Notes under the pieces: generated by a model
Told to the model about the DNA's origin: nothing
Database searches by the model: none
What the model saw: the letters and a program-made list of their open reading frames with translations, nothing else
Assembly (NCBI RefSeq): GCF_001592965.1
Contig: NZ_LRPC01000028.1
Span: forward strand, 1,116,001-1,180,000
Origin: Roseivirga spongicola
GTDB taxonomy: Bacteria; Bacteroidota; Bacteroidia; Cytophagales; Cyclobacteriaceae
Length of the DNA stretch: 64,000 nt
Direction of reading: 5' to 3'
Program-made: the position numbers and the translations under genes
Shown here: piece by piece, positions 8,486 through 15,697 of the stretch
How positions within the stretch are numbered: the first letter of the stretch is position 1
How the letters are laid out: every line of letters starts with the position of its first letter

Positions 8486-9325
8486 ATGAAATTACCATTT
8501 TTCTCAAAGCACTCGATACTAGCTATTTGTGCCATTACACTAACCTTCGGCTGTAAAAACAATGATGACAGCACACCCGAAACAGTCAACATTCCTGACG
8601 CAAAATTCGAACGAAAACTTATTGACCTTGGAATAGATAGTGACCAAACCATAAATCAGCAGTTGAGCATTTCGGATGCGCTGTCTGTTACATCGTTGAA
8701 CTTAACTAATTACAACGAGGGTACTGCCATAACGGACCTTACAGGAATAGAGGCTTTTACCAATCTCACTTCATTGGTAGTAACAAACAATATGCTTACC
8801 ACAATAGACGTGTCTAAAAACACCAACTTGGTAAACCTCAACTTGTTATTCAATGACCTAACTTCTGTTGAAGGCCTCAATGCTGCCACACAACTGAGAA
8901 TCCTTAACCTCTCTTGGAACTTCTTAAGCACCTTGTCTTTAGATCTTCCTTCATTGGAAGTGCTTAATATTAGTGAAAACGAATTGCAGCAAGTTGATGT
9001 ATCTAAGTGCCTGAACCTGACTTCAGTGCTAGCTAAAACCAACCAACTTCAAACTGTAGACTTTTCTCAAAACAGTAAGCTCAGCACTCTAGTGCTTAGC
9101 GATAATCAATTGGAGCAAATTGATTTAAGCAATAACTCGGAATTGGAGTTTTTATGGATTTCGGCCAACAAACTAGAGCAGCTAGACATTAGTAAACTGC
9201 CTAAACTACACAACCTTAGCACAATCAATAATCCAAATTTGGGTTGCATAGCTATTGCTCAAGATCAGTCTGTGGCTACCTTAAATAAAACGGAGAATCA
9301 GCAACTAATGGTTGGTGGATGTTAA
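8486..9325 (+). CDS. leucine-rich-repeat lipoprotein
   Basis: Start chosen at ATG 8486 because it gives a lipoprotein signal, MKLPFFSKHSILAICAITLTFGC, with lipobox and Cys; longer starts add a hydrophilic leader. After a Ser/Thr/Pro-rich linker there is an EF-like N-terminal segment seen in many Bacteroidota LRR proteins (NIPDAKFERKLIDLGID), then about eight LRR units of the type LxxLxLSxNxLxxIDVSxN. The protein ends with a Cys pair context (NLGCIAIAQDQ ... GGC). It is likely an outer-membrane-anchored protein with a protein-binding surface. Partner unknown. Confidence 0.85.
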   Translation: MKLPFFSKHSILAICAITLTFGCKNNDDSTPETVNIPDAKFERKLIDLGIDSDQTINQQLSISDALSVTSLNLTNYNEGTAITDLTGIEAFTNLTSLVVTNNMLTTIDVSKNTNLVNLNLLFNDLTSVEGLNAATQLRILNLSWNFLSTLSLDLPSLEVLNISENELQQVDVSKCLNLTSVLAKTNQLQTVDFSQNSKLSTLVLSDNQLEQIDLSNNSELEFLWISANKLEQLDISKLPKLHNLSTINNPNLGCIAIAQDQSVATLNKTENQQLMVGGC

Positions 9326-9330
9326 GAGAG

Positions 9331-9357
9331 AAGGCCTAGGTAGCAAGCCTTAACTTT
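9331..9357 (+). terminator. weak hairpin after the LRR gene
   Basis: AAGGC (9331-9335) pairs with GCCTT (9347-9351), followed by AACTTTT. Short stem, so low confidence. Confidence 0.3.
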
Positions 9358-9424
9358 TAGTTAATGGCACTACCACTTCTAAAAGTGACTAATAGTTTAA
9401 ATTCGAGCTGTTTAAACTTAGTTC

Positions 9425-10205
9425 ATGAAAAAACTATTACTGTCGCTCGCATTCTGTCTTTTGGCTCAAGTGTCTAATGGTCAAACTAAAATAATTGCTC
9501 ATAGAGGCTCTTCAGGCATAGCCCCGGAAAACACCTTAGCTGCTTTTCAAAAAGCCATTGATCAAGGAATTGAATTCTTTGAGCTGGATGTACACATTAC
9601 CAAAGACGATTCTGTGATGGTTATTCATGATAGTTCAGTAGACCGTACCTCTTCCAATGGAAAAACCGGCAAAGTAAAAGACATGACCTATGCCGAATTA
9701 AGGAAAGTAAAGTAAAGGTTGGTTATTCTGAAAAGTTTGGGACTGAATTTAAGAAAGAACCTATTCCAACATTAAGGGAGGCGTTAGCTCTGGCCAAAGA
9801 TAAAATCAAGGTTTGTGTGGAAATAAAAGCATACGGTGCCGAAGAAGAGGTTATACGAGCTATTAGAGAACTAGGAATGAACGATCAGGTGATTGTTTTT
9901 TCCTTTTATTACCCAGTTTTAGCTAAAATCAGAAAGTTTGACAAAGACATTCCTATCTCTACTTGAAAGGCACTGCAGATGAGTTTACCTTAGATTATGC
10001 CAAGGTGTTAAATGCAAAGTACATTGGTGTAGGTGGTGGCACTAAGCTCACAAGAGATTTCATAGACCAAGCTCATTCCGAAGGAATAAGAGTTTGGCGC
10101 TATACAGTAGATGATGAGGCTACAATGAAAGAGCTACTAGCAGTTGGCATAGATGGTATAATCTCCAACTACCCTGACCGGGTAATGAATGTAATAAAGC
10201 CATAG
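9425..10205 (+). pseudogene. glycerophosphodiester phosphodiesterase, two frameshifts
   Basis: Three frames together spell one GDPD. Frame 1 (9425-9715) has a signal peptide ending FCLLAQVSNGQ and the active-site stretch IIAHRGSSGIAPENTLAAFQKAI plus FFELDVHITKDDSVMVIHD, with catalytic Arg, Glu and His. It ends at a perfect tandem GTAAA duplication (9707-9716); removing one copy joins it to VGYSEKFGTEF. The middle frame holds KVCVEIKAYG and VFSFYYPVL and stops at 9964. Restoring one C near 9953-9957 gives PILYLKG and joins the last frame (DGIISNYPDRV). It would hydrolyse glycerophosphodiesters to glycerol-3-phosphate in the periplasm, but is inactive as read. Confidence 0.88.
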
Positions 10206-10207
10206 GA

Positions 10208-10573
10208 TTGAAAAACCTTATTAAACTAGAGGAGCTTGCCATGCTTGGGCTCTCCATTTTCTTATTTAGCGAGACAGATTTTGCCTGGTGGTGGTATCTG
10301 GCCCTTATTCTTACACCAGATATAGGCATGTTAGGCTATGCCCTGAACACTAAAATTGGACCCGCTACCTACAACTTCTTTCATCATAAGGCAGTAGCCA
10401 TTTCAGTATTGTGCTTAGGGTGGTTCTTTTCTCAAGAATGGCTAGAGTTAGCGGGGATTATCCTATTTGGTCACTCTAGTTTGGATAGATTATTCGGTTA
10501 CGGACTAAAATTTTCAGACCATTTCAAACATACGCACCTTGGGTGGATACAAGAATCAATCACTTCTAAATAG
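10208..10573 (+). CDS. DUF4260 integral membrane protein
   Basis: A 121-residue membrane protein starting at TTG 10208, 2 bp after the GDPD stop. It matches the DUF4260 pattern: an N-terminal KLEELAMLGLSIFLF segment, a second helix with WWWYLALILTPDIGMLGY, a third helix, and a conserved end FGHSSLDRLFGYGLKF-HTHLGWI. Four hydrophobic segments are visible. The family has no known function. The position suggests co-transcription with the broken GDPD gene. Confidence 0.8.
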   Translation: MKNLIKLEELAMLGLSIFLFSETDFAWWWYLALILTPDIGMLGYALNTKIGPATYNFFHHKAVAISVLCLGWFFSQEWLELAGIILFGHSSLDRLFGYGLKFSDHFKHTHLGWIQESITSK

Positions 10574-10641
10574 CCTATACTTTTGTAAAAGATTTGAGAG
10601 AAAGTGTTGAATTCATATATTCATAGTAAAAACTACACACT

Positions 10642-10998
10642 ATGAAAAGCGCACTCTACACCCTCTACTTTTCACTACTGGCACTAGTTTTTTTTAGTAA
10701 AATAGCCAATTGGTTTCTGAACTTTAGCCAAGCCACTAACGACCTTATCAGCACAGCCATGTTTTGCTTAATTGGAGTTGGCTATATATTCTTAAATCAC
10801 CATTCGTTCAATAAAGTATGGCTGAGAGTCTTTACTACAATTTGTGGTGTTTATTTGATTATAATGAACTTTATACCCAAAGACACGCTGCTTTACATCT
10901 TATCAATAGCAAGCGTTGTGTGTCCACTTATATTGGCTAAAATCTTCAAATCGAAAGGTCAAAAAAATACAGAAATGGCTGATTCAATCAGCAGATAA
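10642..10998 (+). CDS. small hypothetical membrane protein
   Basis: A 118-residue protein with about four hydrophobic segments (residues 5-25, 33-50, 60-78, 84-104) and a short charged tail FKSKGQKNTEMADSISR. I do not recognise the family. It is followed by a small perfect hairpin, AATGGC-AA-GCCATT at 10997-11010, that overlaps its stop region. Likely inner-membrane; no function can be offered. Confidence 0.65.
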   Translation: MKSALYTLYFSLLALVFFSKIANWFLNFSQATNDLISTAMFCLIGVGYIFLNHHSFNKVWLRVFTTICGVYLIIMNFIPKDTLLYILSIASVVCPLILAKIFKSKGQKNTEMADSISR

Positions 10999-11038
10999 TG
11001 GCAAGCCATTCATTTAAGTTTGAAGAAATGAAAAGTTA

Positions 11039-11070
11039 AGCTAGGCAGCTGAAACACTCACTAGCTTTTT
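11039..11070 (+). terminator. possible terminator before the hybrid kinase gene
   Basis: AGCTAG (11039-11044) pairs with CTAGCT (11061-11066) and runs into TTTTT. The loop is 16 nt, so this is only a moderate candidate. Confidence 0.35.
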
Positions 11071-11110
11071 GCGCTTATAAAGATGTCGATCATTTTTTCG
11101 TTATCCACTT

Positions 11111-13642
11111 ATGGCGCTTTCACCTAAAAGCAATTCAAAGATCTGGCTTACTTTCATCATTATACTAATTGTGGTGGGTGCAGCTATTTTCTGGAGTTTT
11201 CAGAGCTATAAGAAGCTCAATAACTCTATCGACAGCCTTACAGAGCCTGATCATAAATCTGCACTCATTCAAAATACCATTCAGGGCATTACAAAAGCCG
11301 AAAAGCACATTCAATCGTACATACTTACTAACGACCCAAATATCTATCAGAACTATAGAGATGAGATAAATAATGTGCTAAGTAACATTGACAACCTAGA
11401 GCAAGAAATGTCTGAAGATAGCCTTCAGGTTCAGCGGGTTAAGTCACTAGAGCGTCTTTTCCTTCAAAAACTCTCCTATTTAGATGACTTCCTGAAAGAG
11501 AAAAGAGCTGCTCAATATCGGGTATTCAGCTCTCAGGCTTTAGAAAAGATTGAAGAAACCACCGCAGATTCTGCTCTTACCGAATCTCAGGTTTTAACGA
11601 AGCTTAAAACCACCGAAAAAACTAAGCCCGTTCTAAAACAAGATGTGGTTGAAACCGAATATAAAGCCCCTGGGCTCTGGGAAGGAGTAAAACGCCTATT
11701 CGGAGCAAAAAACATTAGAGTAGACACCATCACCAGAATCTCTAACGATACCGTGACTACCACAGAAATTGTAATTGACACCCTACAGGTGGTTGACTAC
11801 AACCCTGACACCATGCTTTTGAAGGTGAAAAAAGTTTTGCAAGAGGTGGCCAATCAAGAATACAATAAGCGAAGGCTTCTTTCTAGTAAAGAGCTAAACC
11901 TTCTTCAGCAAGATTTAAAACTGAGTGAGGAAATTGACCGAATTATTAGCCAGCTGCAAGTGCACGAGCGAAAAAATGGAGCCAGAAGAAGGGCAGAAAG
12001 TTATGATGTTACAAGAAGCTCTACTCAAATAGTATTAGCCTTTGGCCTAATTGGTATTTGTGTTGGAGGCTTTTTCCTGTTCGCCATCGGGAGAGATCTG
12101 ACCCGATCTAGGTACTTAAGTAAGCGCTTAGAAGAAGAAAAGAACAAAGCCAACCAGCTTGCTAAAATGAAGGAAGAATTCTTGGCCAACATGAGCCATG
12201 AAATTAGAACTCCATTGAACAGTATTTTGGGCTTTTCTAATCTGATAAAGCAAACTTCTCTGAATAATCAGCAAAAGGAATATTCCGTTGCCTTAGACGA
12301 GAACACACGCTATTTAACTGGTTTAATCAATGATATTCTAGATTTCTCAAAGCTAGAATCGAGCAATATTGAGCTTCACCCCACGCCCTTCTATGTACCC
12401 GATTTGGTAGAAAACCTTCAGTCGCTTTTTGCTCTTCAATGTGCCGAAAAAGGACTAGAATTAAAGCTTGAGCTTGATAATAAACTGCAAGAAGTTGACC
12501 TAATCGGTGATGAATTCAGGCTAAAACAAGTCCTCACCAACTTATTGAGCAATGCGGTTAAATTCACCAAGGATGGAGGAATTCACCTTACCATAGACAC
12601 TAAAGAAAGAGCAGGACAACATCAGCTAACCATTAAAGTAAGAGATACTGGCAAGGGTATAGACCCTTCGAAATTCAAGCACATTTTCAATGCTTTTGAG
12701 CAAGAAGACTCTTCCGTAACCAGAGAATTTGGAGGTACTGGTTTAGGCTTAGCTATTGTTAAAAAGTTGACGGATGCTATGGGAGGTAAAATTACTGTAG
12801 ACAGCAAAGTTGGAGAGTTCACAGAGTTCAAACTTAGACTAAACTTGGATTATCAAAACCATATGGCAAGTGCTAAAAACACTGAAAAACAGGCAGCAAA
12901 CAACTCCTTCCAAGGCCATGTGGTAGTAGTAGAAGATGATTACTGGAATAAAACACTTCTTCAGACCGTCATTTCTCCGCAAGTAGAGAAAGTAAGCCTC
13001 TTTGAAAGTGCGTCAGATGCTTTAGATTTCATCTTAAAAAATCGGACCAGTATAGACTTAGTTTTAACTGACATTAGCATGCCTGAATTTAGTGGTGTAG
13101 ACCTGCTGAATCGCTTACAAGTTGCTCAGGTTTCTACACCAGTGGTGGCCATAACTGCTCACGCTATGCCAGAAAAGCTCAAGCAATTCAATGAACTCGG
13201 CTTTAAGGCTATTATTACCAAACCATTCAATGAGGGCGGCATACGAGCCGTTTTACAAGATTTTCTAACAGAAAAGGAACAAGATCAAATGTCTAATAAC
13301 CAAGAACCCTACGTCTTTAATTTTGAAAGAATAAAGCAGTTTGCTGGTGAAGACAAAAGCCTTTTAGATGACTTGGTGAGGAGCCTGATTGACAATAATT
13401 CCCAGAACCTGAACCTATTTGAGGAGCATTTAGAAGAAAAAAACAGAACGCTTTTATCTGATATGGCTCACAAGATGATACAGACTTACGACAGCCTACA
13501 GCTTAATCAGGTTGTTGAGCGTTTAAAAAGCATAGAAGTCTATCATGAGCTTGGTAAGCCAGAACGCATGTTAGAAGAGGCCAACAGCCTTCTTCCAGAA
13601 TTAAAATCTATTCACCTACAGCTATTGAGTATTAGGCCTTAA
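11111..13642 (+). CDS. hybrid sensor histidine kinase with receiver and Hpt domains
   Basis: An 843-residue inner-membrane phosphorelay protein. TM1 is at about residues 12-30 and TM2 at about 305-326, enclosing a helical periplasmic domain of about 270 residues with a Thr/Lys-rich insertion (about 150-225). The cytoplasmic part has the H-box MSHEIRTPLN (His363), an HATPase domain (NLLSNAVKFT, GKGIDPSKF, FGGTGLGLAIVKKL), a receiver (VVVVEDD, Asp654 in LTDISMPEFSG, KPF) and a C-terminal Hpt-like helical domain (His787 in MAHKM). The phosphoryl path is thus His-Asp-His, with output to a separate regulator. The neighbouring NtrC-type regulator, convergent and overlapping by 11 bp, is the natural candidate. 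The signal is unknown. Confidence 0.9.
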   Translation: MALSPKSNSKIWLTFIIILIVVGAAIFWSFQSYKKLNNSIDSLTEPDHKSALIQNTIQGITKAEKHIQSYILTNDPNIYQNYRDEINNVLSNIDNLEQEMSEDSLQVQRVKSLERLFLQKLSYLDDFLKEKRAAQYRVFSSQALEKIEETTADSALTESQVLTKLKTTEKTKPVLKQDVVETEYKAPGLWEGVKRLFGAKNIRVDTITRISNDTVTTTEIVIDTLQVVDYNPDTMLLKVKKVLQEVANQEYNKRRLLSSKELNLLQQDLKLSEEIDRIISQLQVHERKNGARRRAESYDVTRSSTQIVLAFGLIGICVGGFFLFAIGRDLTRSRYLSKRLEEEKNKANQLAKMKEEFLANMSHEIRTPLNSILGFSNLIKQTSLNNQQKEYSVALDENTRYLTGLINDILDFSKLESSNIELHPTPFYVPDLVENLQSLFALQCAEKGLELKLELDNKLQEVDLIGDEFRLKQVLTNLLSNAVKFTKDGGIHLTIDTKERAGQHQLTIKVRDTGKGIDPSKFKHIFNAFEQEDSSVTREFGGTGLGLAIVKKLTDAMGGKITVDSKVGEFTEFKLRLNLDYQNHMASAKNTEKQAANNSFQGHVVVVEDDYWNKTLLQTVISPQVEKVSLFESASDALDFILKNRTSIDLVLTDISMPEFSGVDLLNRLQVAQVSTPVVAITAHAMPEKLKQFNELGFKAIITKPFNEGGIRAVLQDFLTEKEQDQMSNNQEPYVFNFERIKQFAGEDKSLLDDLVRSLIDNNSQNLNLFEEHLEEKNRTLLSDMAHKMIQTYDSLQLNQVVERLKSIEVYHELGKPERMLEEANSLLPELKSIHLQLLSIRP

Positions 13643-15008
13643 TCTGGTACTTGGAAATTTTATTATACAAAGTAGATCGGTCTATATTGAGCAATTCGGC
13701 TGCTTTTGACTTGTTGTAACGAACTTCTTCTAAAACCCGCTGAATAGTCTCCTTTTCTTGATGTTCCTGGATATTCTTTAGGTCATAGCCTGGAGTGTTC
13801 TGTTCAGCATTGGGCTGCTGCGCTCTAGATTCAGTTATTAAAGTTTCTGGAATATGCCCTAAGCCAATCTGCCCCCTTTGGCAAAGCAGAGTTGCTCTCC
13901 TTACTACATTGCGCAATTCGCGTAAGTTGCCTGGCCAATGGTAAGCCTTAAAAACCGACACTACCTCTTCGGCAAAGCCTGTCACTTCTAAATCTAGTTC
14001 ATTATTAGAGCTGTGGAGGAAAAAATCTAGGTATTCATCTAAGTCTTCCATCCTGTTCCTCAACGGTTCAAGATGCAGTTCAAACTCATTCAATCGGTGG
14101 TATAAGTCTAAGCGAAAGTGCTGTGAATCAATGGCACCGGCCATCTTTTCATTGGTAGCTGCAATTACTCTAACATCTACTTTAATCTCCTTTTCGCTCC
14201 CCACCTTTCGAACACTCCTCTCTTCCAATGCACGCAGCAATTGCACCTGAACATCGTAAGGAAGATTGCCTACTTCGTCTAGAAAGAGAGTGCCTCCATT
14301 AGCAATTTCAAACTGTCCTTTTTTGTCACTAAGGGCGCCCGTAAATGCTCCTTTTACATGACCAAACAGCTCGCTGGCCGCCAGTTCCTTAGAGAGCGAA
14401 CCACAGTCGATGGTCGCGAATACTTCATTGGCACGCTTACTCTTCTCGTGGATCATTCGCGCAGCATATTCTTTACCCGTTCCGCTTTCGCCTAAAATCA
14501 ATACACTCATTTTGGTAGGCGCTACCAGTTGAATGTGCTCCCATGTTTGCAGAGACTTCTCCCCTTTGCCAACAATATGTTTTCTCTCCGACTGCTTAGG
14601 TTTCGATTCTCTTTGCTTTGACTCAGCTTCAGAACTTACTCCTTGCTTATGTTTCAAAGCAGCTTTTACGGTTAGCAAAAGTTCATCTGGATTGACAGGT
14701 TTAGTTACGAACTCAAAAGCCCCCAGTTGAATTGATTTCACTGCTGTTCTAATATCTTGATAGTTAGTCATAAGAATCATGGCCGACTTTGGTGAAACCT
14801 CCTTCACCTTTTCCATTAACTCAAGCCCATTTAAGTCGGGCAGCTTAAAGTCTGTAAGTACCAAATCTGGAGTTTCTTGCGAAAGGCTCTCAAGAGCTGA
14901 GGCAGAACTGAATACTGAGTTCACCTTAAAATCATTTCTGATAAGAAATGACGAGAGCATTTTATTGAATGAGGGGTCATCATCTACCACAAGAATGGTG
15001 TGCTGCAT
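13632..15008 (-). CDS. sigma-54-dependent NtrC-family response regulator
   Basis: A 458-residue activator with the classic three parts. Receiver: LVVDDDPSFNK with phospho-acceptor Asp53 (LVLTDFKLPD) and Lys in VTKPV. AAA+ domain: Walker A GESGTGKE at 173-180, the sigma-54 contact loop GAFTGA at 220-225, Walker B GTLFLDEVGNL. C-terminal Fis-type HTH: IQRVLEEVRYNKSKAAELLNIDRSTLYNKISKY. It would drive sigma-54 RNA polymerase from -24/-12 promoters. The next gene on the same strand (15505-15176) has a plausible such promoter with an upstream palindrome. The convergent hybrid kinase is the likely phosphodonor. Confidence 0.93.
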   Translation of the reverse strand: MQHTILVVDDDPSFNKMLSSFLIRNDFKVNSVFSSASALESLSQETPDLVLTDFKLPDLNGLELMEKVKEVSPKSAMILMTNYQDIRTAVKSIQLGAFEFVTKPVNPDELLLTVKAALKHKQGVSSEAESKQRESKPKQSERKHIVGKGEKSLQTWEHIQLVAPTKMSVLILGESGTGKEYAARMIHEKSKRANEVFATIDCGSLSKELAASELFGHVKGAFTGALSDKKGQFEIANGGTLFLDEVGNLPYDVQVQLLRALEERSVRKVGSEKEIKVDVRVIAATNEKMAGAIDSQHFRLDLYHRLNEFELHLEPLRNRMEDLDEYLDFFLHSSNNELDLEVTGFAEEVVSVFKAYHWPGNLRELRNVVRRATLLCQRGQIGLGHIPETLITESRAQQPNAEQNTPGYDLKNIQEHQEKETIQRVLEEVRYNKSKAAELLNIDRSTLYNKISKYQIKA

Positions 15009-15175
15009 GGATAATTCTATTTAGGCTAAGTTTAAGGGTTAACGAGCAGAAGCCCTATTTGTGTTCAAAAGTAATTAGCAAAAGCCTAAAATGAGTAAGG
15101 CCGCCCTTGGAAGGCGACCTTATACTACTCACATCTGGGTCACACGCGATGCTCTAAACAACCAAATAGCATCAC

Positions 15176-15505
15176 CTATTTTTGAGCATCAATCTTCTTC
15201 TCTCTCAAGAACTTACCGGTCATATCGAAATGAACAGCGTACTTATCTGAATCTCTCATTACAATGAACTCGATGAATTCGTTAGTCTGAGACTCTACTT
15301 TGAAAACTTTCTCCACATTTTCGTCTTTGTAGGTGCTCTTTTCCCAACCTGCTTTAACTGCATCTGGCAATTGCTCCAACTTAATTTCTGTTTTCTTTTC
15401 TTGTTGTTGCTCCTGAACTACTGGATTCTGTGCGTTTTGAGCAAGTGCTACAGTTGAGAATCCGAACATGGCTATCATTAGGGTGCTTAAAATTGTCTTT
15501 TTCAT
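15176..15505 (-). CDS. small exported PepSY/BLIP-like protein
   Basis: A 109-residue protein with a clear signal peptide (MKKTILSTLMIAMFGFSTVALA, cleavage after ALA). The mature part has a Gln/Glu/Lys-rich linker and one copy of a repeat typical of the putative beta-lactamase-inhibitor-like / PepSY-like family: LPDAVKAGWEKSTYKDENVEKVFKV then YAVHFDMTGKFLREKK. Such proteins sit in the periplasm; molecular function is unknown. It lies 168 bp upstream of the NtrC-type gene in the same direction and carries a candidate sigma-54 promoter. Confidence 0.78.
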   Translation of the reverse strand: MKKTILSTLMIAMFGFSTVALAQNAQNPVVQEQQQEKKTEIKLEQLPDAVKAGWEKSTYKDENVEKVFKVESQTNEFIEFIVMRDSDKYAVHFDMTGKFLREKKIDAQK

Positions 15506-15548
15506 GATTTTGATTTTTAAGTGATTAATCTATTTGCCAAGTATTAAT

Positions 15549-15563
15549 GAAAACCTTGTGCCA
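15549..15563 (-). promoter_or_regulatory. candidate sigma-54 (-24/-12) promoter
   Basis: On the minus strand TGGCAC (15563 to 15558) is followed after five bases by TTTCA, against the consensus TGGCAC-N5-TTGCA. The -24 half is perfect and the -12 half has one deviation, at the G of the GC pair. The predicted transcript start is near 15538, about 33 bp before the ATG at 15505. An NtrC-type activator gene is the neighbour. Confidence 0.5.
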
Positions 15564-15613
15564 GAACTCACAAAAACCATAAACCATTGAATAACAAATA
15601 GTTAAAAACAATA

Positions 15614-15670
15614 ATTGAAATTACCATGTGTAGAACCAAACCACAGAGTGTGGAATAATTCTACACTCTG
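15614..15670. promoter_or_regulatory. candidate upstream activator sites (palindromes)
   Basis: The 27-bp segment 15644-15670 is an almost perfect palindrome (arms CAGAGTGT and ACACTCTG around GAAT-A-ATTC; only two symmetric pairs fail besides the centre). A second, looser site with outer TGTG and CACA arms follows at about 15625-15643. The centre is about 120 bp upstream of the predicted sigma-54 start, the usual place for enhancer sites of NtrC-type activators. There is no T run on either side, so a terminator is less likely. Confidence 0.5.
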
Positions 15671-15697
15671 TTGAATTAACATGAAGTTACAGGGTGG

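Noticed and set aside
15644-15670. Terminator for the AraC/TPR gene
   Set aside because: The hairpin is strong but lacks a T run on either strand; its distance from the sigma-54 promoter fits an activator site better. Not fully excluded.
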